Below, one piece after another: positions 8,904 through 17,882 of a stretch of 64,000 nt of DNA. Each line of letters starts with the position of its first letter. The stretch's first letter is position 1. The position numbers and the translations under genes were made by a program. The notes below the pieces were generated by a model. The model made no database searches. It saw nothing but the letters and a program-made list of their open reading frames with translations, and was not told the DNA's origin. This DNA comes from Legionella jordanis (GTDB lineage Bacteria; Pseudomonadota; Gammaproteobacteria; Legionellales; Legionellaceae): NCBI RefSeq assembly GCF_900637635.1, contig NZ_LR134383.1, positions 326,001-390,000 on the forward strand, written 5' to 3'.

Positions 8904-8935
8904 TAGTTTTATCCTCCAAACAGGGATGTTATTTT

Positions 8936-10447
8936 ATGAATGAAGATTTAATTAGACCTTACCAAGCAACCAATTTGCCCAGCATACAGTTGGGGGGTAT
9001 TTTGTTAAACTCCCACTTGTTACCCAATGCTCCTGTGAATCTGGTTTTAAAATCATTCAATCGTCATGGTTTGATTGCAGGTGCCACGGGAACTGGTAAA
9101 ACTAAAACCATGCAGGTTTTGGCTGAACAGTTGTCATTAGCGGGGGTACCGAGCCTCGTTATGGATATCAAAGGTGATATTTCCGGCTTGGCAATGCCTG
9201 GGGATGAGACTGACGATTTAAAGGCGCGTAGCCAATCCTTAAATTTAAGCTTTGAACCGAAAGCTTTCCCCGTGGAAATATTGACGCTGAACGGCTCTAA
9301 AGAAGGAGTTCCTGTCAGAGCTAAAATTGAAGATTTTGGCCCCATCCTATTTGCCCGCATGCTTGACGTGAATGAAACTCAAGCCGGGGTTCTTACCATT
9401 GTTTTTGAGTATGCTAAAAGTAAAAATCTGCCTTTAATAGACTTGGCGGATATGAAATCCTTGCTGCAATTTTTGCAAAGCGATGCAGGTAAACAAGAGG
9501 TTGAATCTGCCTTTGGCGGCATGGCGGCGACATCAGTTGGTGCTATTGTGCGCAAAATTGTTGAATTGGAAGCACAAGGGGCCAATCAGTTTTTCGGCGA
9601 ACCGGCGTTTCAAGTACTGGATTTAATTAAGACTAATGCTGAAGGAATGGGTATTATTTCCATCCTGCGGCTAATGGATATGCAAGACAAGCCTAAATTA
9701 TTCTCAACGTTTATGCTCAAGTTGCTGTCGGATATATATCGTCTAATGCCTGAATTGGGAGATCCTCCTAAGCCTAAATTAGTGTTGTTTATCGATGAGG
9801 CCCATCTGATTTTCAAAAACGCCAGCAAACCATTGCTGGGTATGCTTGATACCATCGTCAAGCTTATTCGCTCAAAAGGTATCTCTATCATTTTTTGTAC
9901 CCAAACGCCGGATGATGTTCCTGAATCGGTCTTAAGCCAGTTAGGCCTTAAAATTCAGCATGCTTTAAGAGCCTTTACTGCTAAAGATCGAAAAGCAATG
10001 AAACTCATAGCCCAAAATTTTCCACCTTCAGAGGATTACGATACGGAAGCATTATTAACTACCCTTGGAATGGGAGAGGCTCTGTTAAGCAGTCTGGATG
10101 GAAAAGGACAACCAACCCCTTTAGTTCAATGTTTAATAAGACCTCCAGAATCACGTATGGGCGTTCTAAATGAGAAAGAACTTCAACAAGCCATTGCCAT
10201 GTCCTCCCTCTTTCCGAAATATGAAAATCGTCAGGAGCGAAGCTCTGCGAAAGAAATTCTCGCTACTCGTACTGCCGTCGCTGAGCAAGTTGCAATTAAA
10301 TCTAAGGGTCAAAAATACAGCAAGGCTGAAGATCCATCCATCGTAGAACAAATCAGTAAAAATACTTTATTTAGGCAGGTAATCAGACAAATTATCCGGG
10401 ACATCACGAGATCAATCTTGTCTGCTATGGGGGTGAAAAAGCGATAG
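8936..10447 (+). CDS. YjgR-type (DUF853) HerA-like ATPase
   Basis: A 503-residue P-loop ATPase of the HerA/FtsK superfamily, DUF853. Walker A is GATGTGKTKTMQ near residue 47; Walker B is LVLFIDEAHLIF near residue 282. An arginine-rich sensor region follows (IRSKGISIIFCTQTPDD). The family is widespread and thought to act as a DNA-pumping or helicase-like ATPase, but no physiological role is established. No NurA-like nuclease lies beside it, so it is not the archaeal-type HerA-NurA repair pair. Confidence 0.9.
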   Translation: MNEDLIRPYQATNLPSIQLGGILLNSHLLPNAPVNLVLKSFNRHGLIAGATGTGKTKTMQVLAEQLSLAGVPSLVMDIKGDISGLAMPGDETDDLKARSQSLNLSFEPKAFPVEILTLNGSKEGVPVRAKIEDFGPILFARMLDVNETQAGVLTIVFEYAKSKNLPLIDLADMKSLLQFLQSDAGKQEVESAFGGMAATSVGAIVRKIVELEAQGANQFFGEPAFQVLDLIKTNAEGMGIISILRLMDMQDKPKLFSTFMLKLLSDIYRLMPELGDPPKPKLVLFIDEAHLIFKNASKPLLGMLDTIVKLIRSKGISIIFCTQTPDDVPESVLSQLGLKIQHALRAFTAKDRKAMKLIAQNFPPSEDYDTEALLTTLGMGEALLSSLDGKGQPTPLVQCLIRPPESRMGVLNEKELQQAIAMSSLFPKYENRQERSSAKEILATRTAVAEQVAIKSKGQKYSKAEDPSIVEQISKNTLFRQVIRQIIRDITRSILSAMGVKKR

Positions 10448-10491
10448 CAAATGCCCCCAAAGCTCATGGAAATCCCAACCCAGTAGACTGG

Positions 10492-11586
10492 TTAATAAGT
10501 AAAAACAATGCCATCGTCTTCTTCATCGGTTCCATAAGGCAGCCGCGCCACATGCGAGCCTTTAAACACTTTTTTAATGTTTAAAGGATTTACTAACCTG
10601 GAGGGATCGTCATGCTCGTCCCAATCATACAAATCAGCGTACCATTTTTCTTGCCGTCTTTTGGAGTGCAAGTAATAACCGTTCGTTATTGATAAAAGCA
10701 TTAAATCATCGTCACTTTTATGATACCGTTCCTGCAACTCATTATTTTCGGGCTCGGCTTTCGACCGCATTTTTTGCTTTCTTACCAAAGGATAAAAATA
10801 AACAAAGCAAGAAATGGCCTGTGCAACTTGCAAAGAATACTGGGGACTAAACAATATAAAGCAGTCGATATCCATAGTTCGCTGTTTTTTTAGCGATTGG
10901 GAAACACTACGCCCTGTTAATTTCTGGAGGCATTTTTTTTCAAAAGCCTCGAGTCTGCCTTCCTCATCAAAAGGCAACAGATTGACGTAGAAACTACGGT
11001 CAGGAAAGGGCATTTCCATTGCGGTTGATTGGTCAAAAACGTCTAAATTCTCGCAAGATAAAATATTTAACCGGTCTTCGCTCAACAACGGTGCTTGAAA
11101 GTAGGAATAAAATCCAAAATTAGCTGCGTCTTTCATGGGAAATATTGTGGTATCTAGGAAATAGTCCCCATACAGGTAGAGGACCAGTAGGCTTGCCAAA
11201 TTTTTTGCTGAAACTTTCTCATGGACATCACCGCTCTTGTTTTCGTTGAAAATACTGACTGCTTCAGTCAGTTTGTAATCCTTTAGTTTATCCTCATTAG
11301 CCATAAAGCAGCTTTCCAATCCACGAATTTCAATATCGACAGCAGGAGGAAACAACGTGGAAAAAGATTGACAATATTCATCCAGACAATAGAACATGAT
11401 TTTGTGATCAAGCCGATGCTTTTTAAAGGAATCATAGAATTGCAATGGACCCGCCAAATCCATGTCGGGATTTGCAGGATCAGTGGTTTTCGGGGGGCCA
11501 ATCCAGATGAATTGGATGTTAGGGAAATGAGGGACTTGTTTTTTGAATAAACTATGATTAGAAACGCTTAACATAACAACCTGCAA
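10492..11586 (-). CDS. Glycosyltransferase-like (DXD family) candidate Dot/Icm effector
   Basis: An orphan 364-residue soluble protein. Residues 24-30 (IQFIWIG) match the first strand of the TcdA/TcdB and OCH1-like glycosyltransferase fold. Residues 127-150 (AKNLASLLVLYLYGDYFLDT then TIFP) match the region that normally reads A-x-x-SD-x-R-x-x-x-L-x-x-x-GG-x-Y-x-D-x-D. Here the metal motif is D145-T-T147 rather than D-x-D. The C-terminus PYGTDEEDDGIVFTY is a textbook-looking E-block followed by hydrophobic residues. Fold and secretion are inferred from motifs. The altered DXD makes normal catalysis uncertain. Confidence 0.6.
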   Translation of the reverse strand: MQVVMLSVSNHSLFKKQVPHFPNIQFIWIGPPKTTDPANPDMDLAGPLQFYDSFKKHRLDHKIMFYCLDEYCQSFSTLFPPAVDIEIRGLESCFMANEDKLKDYKLTEAVSIFNENKSGDVHEKVSAKNLASLLVLYLYGDYFLDTTIFPMKDAANFGFYSYFQAPLLSEDRLNILSCENLDVFDQSTAMEMPFPDRSFYVNLLPFDEEGRLEAFEKKCLQKLTGRSVSQSLKKQRTMDIDCFILFSPQYSLQVAQAISCFVYFYPLVRKQKMRSKAEPENNELQERYHKSDDDLMLLSITNGYYLHSKRRQEKWYADLYDWDEHDDPSRLVNPLNIKKVFKGSHVARLPYGTDEEDDGIVFTY

Positions 11587-11751
11587 AAGCCTAAAAATTC
11601 CTCTGTTATTATAGTTTATTTTTTTGCAAAATTGTTTCGCTAACGCTCACTATTGGAGGCAATTCATTGCACTGTTGGTGTGTGCAAAAATCGGGAATTT
11701 TAAGAAAATGGTAGATGAAATTTTTGATAATTTCACAGCCAAAGTCGTTGT

Positions 11752-12441
11752 TTAAATTTGCAAGGTTTCAGCCAGGATCTTACAAAGATAAGCTAAAGAT
11801 TCATCCATGCCAGTCATAGCCTGATTGCTTTCAATCTCAATTCCCAGGTATTGTTCATTAGAAAATTGCTTGCGCAGATGAGTCGTAAAACCGTCGCTAA
11901 TCCCTCGGTAAGGATAGTTAAGCCGCACTTTAAGTTCAGGTGCTTTGTACTTTATATTGCTTTGCCAGCCTTTAGCCAACAAACGCTCATTACTGCGTCC
12001 GGGATCATACAGAAAAGCCAAATCCGCGTTGCGCACCAAGCCATTGAAAATGGGCGTGAAGCTGTGCACAGAACAATGCAAGACTTGCCTTCCCGAAGCA
12101 AGGTAGTGAGTGACTGTGTCTTCCACTCGTTTACGGAACGGGAGGTAAAATTCCGCGATGATTTCTTGTTTGATCTCGTTTGGCAAAGACCTTGTAATTT
12201 CAGAAAAACAGGAGGAATTTTTCAAACTTCGATTGCAATCAATAAGAAGCCTTGTGCTTTTAGCCTGAATCAGAATGGCATTAAACTGTTCACTTAAATA
12301 TTTTGCAATGTCCAAAGCACCAAAATCGATTGCTCTATGGCTTAGCAATAATTTCTCATAGCCGTAGAAATAGGGGGCGTATTGTTCAGGAATGCTGTTA
12401 ACAGCATGTTCGCAGCTCAAAACAAGAACAGGTCTTTTCAT
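11752..12441 (-). CDS. N-formylglutamate amidohydrolase family enzyme
   Basis: A 229-residue zinc-dependent amidohydrolase-like protein (PF05013, COG3741). Visible motifs are LVLSCEHAVNSIPEQY at the N-terminus, a conserved HRAIDFGA, VHSFTPIF, and YPYRGISDGFTTHLR near the end. ATG 12441 overlaps the upstream stop by 4 bases (ATGA); a GTG at 12480 is less likely. It is the last gene of the C39/ATP-grasp/GCS2 cluster, so its substrate is more likely the cluster's amide product or a blocked precursor than histidine-pathway formylglutamate. Confidence 0.85.
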   Translation of the reverse strand: MKRPVLVLSCEHAVNSIPEQYAPYFYGYEKLLLSHRAIDFGALDIAKYLSEQFNAILIQAKSTRLLIDCNRSLKNSSCFSEITRSLPNEIKQEIIAEFYLPFRKRVEDTVTHYLASGRQVLHCSVHSFTPIFNGLVRNADLAFLYDPGRSNERLLAKGWQSNIKYKAPELKVRLNYPYRGISDGFTTHLRKQFSNEQYLGIEIESNQAMTGMDESLAYLCKILAETLQI

Positions 12442-13658
12442 AAAGGATTGAAGGATTGATTTAAAGCCAGGCAATGACACAATTGCCGGTAAATTCGAGA
12501 AAGAATGGTTTTATTAATCTCAGGACCGCAAGCTTTCAACAGGCGTTCGCTTAAGTTCCCATGAGTTAGAATGAATTCCAAAGTTTGCTGGCTTTGATGA
12601 TCAAGGTTTGAACTGACTCGTTCGAGCAACAAACTCCAAATTTCACGACTGGTCATCGCCCGTAGAGGCAAGCGCCATTGTCGACTCAATTCACTGTCTT
12701 CAATGCGAGTATTAAAGCCATCGCTTACTGTTTGCTCATAAACGGCTCGTAAACGCGCGCCATCACAAGGTTTGTCTAAATAATAGGCTGAGTTTTGCCA
12801 GTCCTTTAAAATGGCTTGTATAGCCAGTGCAATGGCAATATCTGCATTCACGCATTCTTGTGAATCAATGATGCGTATCTCAATGGCTTTATAATCAAAC
12901 TTAGGAATTGCTGCCCTTGAATTCAGCCATTCATACTGCAAAATCCCTTGGGGATCATGAGGCTTAATGGCTTCATACATGGGCGCTAAAATGGTTTCCT
13001 GGTACTCTTTTTCACTGCGAATGAATTCTGGAATGATGTTGCCACTGATGGCCGGGATTTTTTGTTGGTTTTTATCGTAAAAATAGAGGCGAGAATCCTT
13101 TAAACCGGTTTTTTTACCGTCTAAGAAGGGTGTGCTCGCTGCCAAAGCTGGCAATAGAGGCAAAAGCAAACGAATGGAATTATGCAGCCGACAAAATTCT
13201 TCATCATTGGCAAAGGGTAGATTAACGTGCATGCTTTGCAGATTAGCCCAGCCGTGCCCCTGGCAGTTGAAAATTTTGTCGTATTGCAAATAAATATCGC
13301 GATTTCCATGCGGCCAACGCTTTGTTTCTTGCACCGGATCCATCCAGGGGTGAGCACCAGTGGGCATTAATTGCAAATTGTGCTCTGAAAGAAGAGGCTG
13401 TAAATCCCTAATTGCTTTCTGGAACTGAGAGGCAATGGCAGCAGTCGGGGGTTTTGGACCATTATTTTTTAATTCGAGTACATGCATGACCAGTTCATTA
13501 CTTACGGCTATGTCACCTAAAGCAACTTCATTGGTGAGTTCACCTGCCAAAGCTTTTAAAATTACATCGCTTAAAGGCTGGACATTCAAATGCTCTCGAT
13601 CAACCAGCATGTACTCAATTTCAATACCAAGAACGGAAAAAATAGGGTAGTTAGACAT
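12438..13658 (-). CDS. GCS2 (YbdK-like) carboxylate-amine ligase
   Basis: Glutamate-cysteine-ligase-related ATP-dependent amide-bond-forming enzyme (GCS2, COG2170), 406 residues. The N-terminal LGIEIEYMLVD holds the Glu pair that binds metal and ATP; VSNELVMHVLELKNNGP and IEIRIIDSQEC are further family motifs. ATG 13658 overlaps the ATP-grasp stop by 8 bases, with AGGA nine bases upstream; ATG 13664 is an alternative. The family joins an amino acid or amine to a glutamate-like carboxylate; the real substrate is unknown. Confidence 0.88.
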   Translation of the reverse strand: MSNYPIFSVLGIEIEYMLVDREHLNVQPLSDVILKALAGELTNEVALGDIAVSNELVMHVLELKNNGPKPPTAAIASQFQKAIRDLQPLLSEHNLQLMPTGAHPWMDPVQETKRWPHGNRDIYLQYDKIFNCQGHGWANLQSMHVNLPFANDEEFCRLHNSIRLLLPLLPALAASTPFLDGKKTGLKDSRLYFYDKNQQKIPAISGNIIPEFIRSEKEYQETILAPMYEAIKPHDPQGILQYEWLNSRAAIPKFDYKAIEIRIIDSQECVNADIAIALAIQAILKDWQNSAYYLDKPCDGARLRAVYEQTVSDGFNTRIEDSELSRQWRLPLRAMTSREIWSLLLERVSSNLDHQSQQTLEFILTHGNLSERLLKACGPEINKTILSRIYRQLCHCLALNQSFNPL

Positions 13659-15105
13659 AACCATGTTTCCTGCGAATTCGTTGTAAGAAAACACTCATGA
13701 TGTGCTGATACAGGGATTCCCCAAGAATTTTGTCTTCAATGCCAAAATCAATATTAGGATTGTCATTGACTTCAATCACATAATGCTTGTCGCCCTGGCT
13801 TTTAATATCCACGCCATAAAGCCCATCACCAATGAGGCGGGTACATTTTAAAGCGGTTTTAATAATGGCTTCAGGCACCTCATGAAGAGGAACTGTTTCT
13901 GCAGCGCCCTCTCTTTTGTCTTTTATTGCATCCCAGTTGTATATTTGCCAATGATTATCGGCCATGTAATAACGACAAGCAAAAATGGGTTTATTATCTA
14001 AAATTCCAATGCGCCAATCATACTCTGTAGGAATAAAAGGTTGAATCAATACTAAATCGGAAATTTTAAAGAACTGTGTTAATGATTTCTGTAACGACTT
14101 GGCATCATCCAATTTGATGACCCCATGTGAAAAGGCGCTGTCTGGCCTTTTTAAAACGCAAGGGAATTCAATATCAGGTATTTTTTTATCGAATTTACTG
14201 ATGAAAATGGTTTCGGGCGTTAAAATTTGATGGCTGCGCATCAACTCGGCCAAGTAAACTTTATTGCTGCATTTAATAATGGATTGCGGATCATCAATCA
14301 CAACCAGGTTTTCCTGGGCGGCTCTTCTTGCCATACGGTAGGTATAATGGTTAACAGATGTAGTAGCCCTAATGAACAAGGCATCGTATTCTGCTAAAGA
14401 TTTGCTGTCGCTTTTTTCAATAAAATCTACGTTCAGACCCATGGCTTCGCCCGTTGTGGCAAAAATATCCAAAGCTTTCTTGTTTGATGGCGCATTGGCC
14501 TCTGAAGGGTCAATCAGGATGGCCAAGTCATGGAAGCGTTGCTTTTTTCGCCATTGATGAAAGCGCTTTTTAGAAAGGTAGGCTTCTGCAGATTGTTGCA
14601 TAAATGCGAGATGATGTTCTGGCACATCGGACAGAGACAAAACCTGCAAGGCTTTAATTCGCCATTGCTTTTTTTTCTCAAGGCTGAACCGCATTAAAGG
14701 TAGAGGGAAAAGGCCATGTAGTTTTTTAGCTAGATTGGCATGGCATTTGGCCATATTTTGCCCAAAATACAAGCTTAAAACAAAGTCGTCGCCTTTAATG
14801 TCATGGAGACTATGCTGGATTTCTTCATCGACATCCTGGGAAATGTATTTAGATAATTCTGCGCTTAGGGCATCTTGAATGCTGTGAACAGAAGGGATTG
14901 CTTTGTGATCACGAGCATGCGCGAGCAAAGATACGTAATAACCGATGGTTTGGTGGTTGTATGATTGGCAAAGATTGATGACTCGGATGGGTTTGCATTG
15001 GTAGTAACTTTCATCGGATAAATAATCTGAAGCTTGAACAATTCGTGCTAGAGGACTTAAAAACTCCCAGCCAGAAGGATCATCCGTTACAATTAAAGTT
15101 TCCAT
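13651..15105 (-). CDS. RLAN-domain/RimK-like ATP-grasp ligase
   Basis: A 484-residue ligase. The N-terminal ~190 residues match the RLAN domain (RimK-like ATP-grasp N-terminal). The rest is an ATP-grasp: FPCVLKRPDSAFSHGVIKL binds nucleotide, and YGVDIKSQGDKHYVIEVNDN holds the Mg ligands (E and N). Such enzymes ligate amino acids by acyl-phosphate chemistry. It starts directly after the peptidase stop (no gap) and overlaps the GCS2 gene. Two amide ligases of different folds in one operon imply at least two sequential amide bonds. Confidence 0.88.
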   Translation of the reverse strand: METLIVTDDPSGWEFLSPLARIVQASDYLSDESYYQCKPIRVINLCQSYNHQTIGYYVSLLAHARDHKAIPSVHSIQDALSAELSKYISQDVDEEIQHSLHDIKGDDFVLSLYFGQNMAKCHANLAKKLHGLFPLPLMRFSLEKKKQWRIKALQVLSLSDVPEHHLAFMQQSAEAYLSKKRFHQWRKKQRFHDLAILIDPSEANAPSNKKALDIFATTGEAMGLNVDFIEKSDSKSLAEYDALFIRATTSVNHYTYRMARRAAQENLVVIDDPQSIIKCSNKVYLAELMRSHQILTPETIFISKFDKKIPDIEFPCVLKRPDSAFSHGVIKLDDAKSLQKSLTQFFKISDLVLIQPFIPTEYDWRIGILDNKPIFACRYYMADNHWQIYNWDAIKDKREGAAETVPLHEVPEAIIKTALKCTRLIGDGLYGVDIKSQGDKHYVIEVNDNPNIDFGIEDKILGESLYQHIMSVFLQRIRRKHGYV

Positions 15106-15825
15106 TCAGCGCTCTTTTGGTTGAATTATTATTAGGTTTGCATCATAGGTTAGAACTCCGACCATGATGGCATTGATTAAACGGTTACTACTGACCTTAT
15201 AATAGTTGTCTTGAGAGATTGGATTTTCCCGATGCGGGTCGGCAACAACAACCAATCTTTTTTTCTCATCATAACCGCATAACACCACAAAATGCCCGCA
15301 AGGTAAACCGCGGATATCATCATAAATCGCTTCACTATTAACATAGCGCTCTCGAGAGCTACGGTAAAGATAAGTGGCACTTAGGCCGGTCAGAATCGGT
15401 ATGTTTTTCAAAAAATAATCTTTTAATAATTGCACACTCAAGGTTCTGAACCTTACCTTTCCACCCAGCTCCAGAAAGTCCAAATAAGCTTTACTGGCCT
15501 GCAAAATGGCTTTGGTTTTCTTGTGCTTCATTTGGGCGTTTAATTTGATTTTCAAGAGTTCTTGACAGGCTTCACCTTGTTCGTGATCAAACCAGGTGGG
15601 ATCAAAAATATTTAGGTTATTAATATAAAGTGTCACTTGAAAATCATGAAGTAAGGCATGCTTACCAAGCATTGGAGCAAGAGTTCCGCCAGAAAGGGAA
15701 CGCTCAACACTTTTTACCACCTCGGAAAGATCGAGATTTAAGCCATAGTGACGATAAATAGCATGCAGGCTGGTTGGTCCGCAGGTTTCATCGTCAGGTT
15801 GAGTGTGTATTTTAAGCTCGATCAT
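15106..15825 (-). CDS. C39-like cysteine peptidase of the RLAN/ATP-grasp cluster
   Basis: A 239-residue papain-like peptidase. The QPDDETCGPTSLHAIYRHYG motif puts the nucleophile at Cys15, GHFVVLCGYD holds the His and VVADPHREN the third polar residue, so the catalytic set looks complete. No signal peptide or membrane segment is visible, unlike C39 domains in ABC exporters. It is the first gene of the four-gene cluster and is read from a likely promoter just upstream. By context it may trim or transfer the ligated amino acid or peptide. Confidence 0.82.
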   Translation of the reverse strand: MIELKIHTQPDDETCGPTSLHAIYRHYGLNLDLSEVVKSVERSLSGGTLAPMLGKHALLHDFQVTLYINNLNIFDPTWFDHEQGEACQELLKIKLNAQMKHKKTKAILQASKAYLDFLELGGKVRFRTLSVQLLKDYFLKNIPILTGLSATYLYRSSRERYVNSEAIYDDIRGLPCGHFVVLCGYDEKKRLVVVADPHRENPISQDNYYKVSSNRLINAIMVGVLTYDANLIIIQPKER

Positions 15826-15867
15826 AGTCCTGGAAGATCAAATACTATTCTTTATATATCATGGTTA

Positions 15868-15920
15868 ACGTTAGACTTTGAACAGTGATTTGTCAATGCA
15901 CAAATGTGGAAGAATTTGTG
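15868..15920 (-). promoter_or_regulatory. Promoter and operator-like inverted repeat of the C39/ATP-grasp cluster
   Basis: Reading leftwards, TTGACA (15891-15896) and TAACGT (15868-15873) are 17 bases apart and end 43 bases before the peptidase start. Three bases upstream of the -35 lies a perfect 7-bp inverted repeat, CACAAAT (15899-15905) and ATTTGTG (15914-15920), with an 8-base centre. That position suits an activator or repressor. The -10 is weak. The repeat could instead be the end of the preceding transcript, but no T-run follows it. Confidence 0.45.
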
Positions 15921-15935
15921 AAATATTATTAATTT

Positions 15936-17237
15936 TCAAGAAATTAAATTAGACCAATTGACGTGAAAAATTCGACCCACGAAACCTATAAAGGGAATAA
16001 AAAAGCCAAAGCCGAGAATGCAATAAAGCACTGGTAAATAAGACCAGCCATAATGATCAGAATCAAAAAATCTCGGCTTTATTTTTGAATTACTCATTAA
16101 AAAAATGAGTAGCCCCAAGCCGTAGAAATAAAGAGAATGAATTCCTAAACGGCTTTCTAAAGTAAGCATGCGAGTTGACCAACAATAATCCATGGGGAAA
16201 TTCAGCAGGAAAAAGCTAACAAACCATAGAAATTTGGCAGGCGCATGGCCTTCTTGGCCAAAAACAGCAAACCAGCTCAATGCTAATGGAAAAACCAACA
16301 CAGGAAAATAGTATAACCAGCCAAAAGGGCTTAGAAACAGCATCATGACAATGGTGAATGCAAAACAGTACTGCGAGTCCATCCAGACTTGTTTGGCTTT
16401 GTTTAAATAAAATAACAAACCAATGGCAAATAAAATCAGATAGACCAGTTTAATCCATATCAGGCTTTGGGTTTTATCCCGGGCGTCAATCAAAATACGA
16501 AACAAAAAGCCGCATAGGGAAGCGTTCCAGCTGTCTCCATACCAGGTGACGTATTGAAACATAGATAGGTAATCTTTATATACCTCTGGCCCGTATATGA
16601 ATGCTGGGGTCACGGAGAGCAGGAGGGTAGCAAAAAACATGCTCCAAAAAACTTTATATCGTTTTTGCAACAAGGCAAAAATAAATAAAAGAGCAGGGAA
16701 AAGCTTAAGGGAAATAATAATTCCCCAGGTAATACCAGCAGCACAATCCCGATTTTTACAATAAAAATGGTAGCCAAGCATGACAAAGAATAACAAAACC
16801 CCACCGAATTGGGCGATGGTCATATTCATTAAAGTGCCAAAAAAGACAAAGAAAATCAGATAAAGATTGAGCCAATTTTTTTTAAGAAAAAAGCGGGGAA
16901 ATATGTGATGAAAAGCAAGTCCTGCTCCGATAAAACTGGTGATTAATGATATCAGCCACCAAATAAGCAAAGCTGTCCCATATTGATACTTCACCAATGG
17001 ATTAAACAGCATTAAAAAAAAGGGAGGATTTAAGTTGGCAGCTATTTTTTTCGCAACAGGCAGATAGGTGGCTAAAAGAACCTGATAGCCATTATTTCCC
17101 ATTGTCAGCATTTGAGCAGAAGAATAAAAGGCGGCAAAATCAATTCCCTGTTGGAAGGACAAAATAAAATAGAACAACCCACAGTAGATAAATAAGGTGA
17201 TTAAAAAAACCGCACTTTGCCAATAACCTATTCTCAT
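15936..17237 (-). CDS. GT87 (DUF2029)-like polytopic membrane glycosyltransferase
   Basis: A 433-residue inner-membrane protein with about ten to eleven hydrophobic segments. GIDFAAFYSSAQML after the first segment fits the family's Asp-containing loop (D-F-x-x-F-Y), and NPPFFLMLFNPL is the conserved Pro motif at the next segment. The family uses polyprenol-phosphate sugars outside the membrane, as in mannosyltransferases; acceptor and sugar are unknown here. It is a single gene, and its stop is 111 bases before the next minus-strand gene. Confidence 0.75.
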   Translation of the reverse strand: MRIGYWQSAVFLITLFIYCGLFYFILSFQQGIDFAAFYSSAQMLTMGNNGYQVLLATYLPVAKKIAANLNPPFFLMLFNPLVKYQYGTALLIWWLISLITSFIGAGLAFHHIFPRFFLKKNWLNLYLIFFVFFGTLMNMTIAQFGGVLLFFVMLGYHFYCKNRDCAAGITWGIIISLKLFPALLFIFALLQKRYKVFWSMFFATLLLSVTPAFIYGPEVYKDYLSMFQYVTWYGDSWNASLCGFLFRILIDARDKTQSLIWIKLVYLILFAIGLLFYLNKAKQVWMDSQYCFAFTIVMMLFLSPFGWLYYFPVLVFPLALSWFAVFGQEGHAPAKFLWFVSFFLLNFPMDYCWSTRMLTLESRLGIHSLYFYGLGLLIFLMSNSKIKPRFFDSDHYGWSYLPVLYCILGFGFFIPFIGFVGRIFHVNWSNLIS

Positions 17238-17336
17238 TTTTTGATGTATGGGTTGCTGAATTTGTTATTCTAGTTAAAAAGAGAAAAGAATCCTATGATT
17301 AGCATCAACTTCAACCCGCATGGCTCATGCATAAGA

Positions 17337-17870
17337 TTAAAAAATAAGGTCTAATAGCGTCTCTACCTGTTGTGCAACAATGAGTTTTTCTTTATTTTCC
17401 AAACTGACAAAGCCATGCTCATGCATATGGGCAATAAATTCGAGAAAAGGAGTGTAGTAGCCGTTGATATTTAATAATCCAAGTTTCTTATTGCACAGGC
17501 CCAAACGTATTTCATTCCAGGCATTAAATAATTCTTCCATGGTGCCAAGCCCGCCAGGAAATGCGATAAAGGCATCAGCCAGCTCACGCATACACCTCAG
17601 GCGTTGAGCAATGTCATCGACAAAAATTAATTGGCTCAGGCCGTCTTGCTCCAATTCTTTTTCTCTAAGATGGTGGGTTAAAATGCCAATGACCTTGCCA
17701 TTTTTTTCAAGTAAAGCGCGGGCAAGATTACCCATTAGGCCAAGGCTTGAGCCGCCATAGATGAGCTGAATGTTTTTAGCGGCCATGCAACGTCCCAGCT
17801 CTTCGGCCGCGCTAAGATAAACAGGGTTTTTAATTTCTTGGCAAGATAAAAAGACGGCGACAGAACGCAT
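17337..17870 (-). CDS. LOG family protein (nucleoside-5'-monophosphate phosphoribohydrolase)
   Basis: A 177-residue Rossmann-like protein of the LOG/TIGR00730 family. YGGSSLGLMGNLA and FPGGLGTMEELFNAW are the diagnostic motifs; the second carries the PGGxGTxxE catalytic set. Family members release the base from AMP or cytokinin nucleotides. In bacteria they act in purine salvage or make cytokinin-like compounds. AAGGAA precedes ATG 17870. It follows the DUF4442 and BON genes closely and probably shares their transcript. Confidence 0.92.
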   Translation of the reverse strand: MRSVAVFLSCQEIKNPVYLSAAEELGRCMAAKNIQLIYGGSSLGLMGNLARALLEKNGKVIGILTHHLREKELEQDGLSQLIFVDDIAQRLRCMRELADAFIAFPGGLGTMEELFNAWNEIRLGLCNKKLGLLNINGYYTPFLEFIAHMHEHGFVSLENKEKLIVAQQVETLLDLIF

Positions 17871-17882
17871 ATTATTCCTTGT

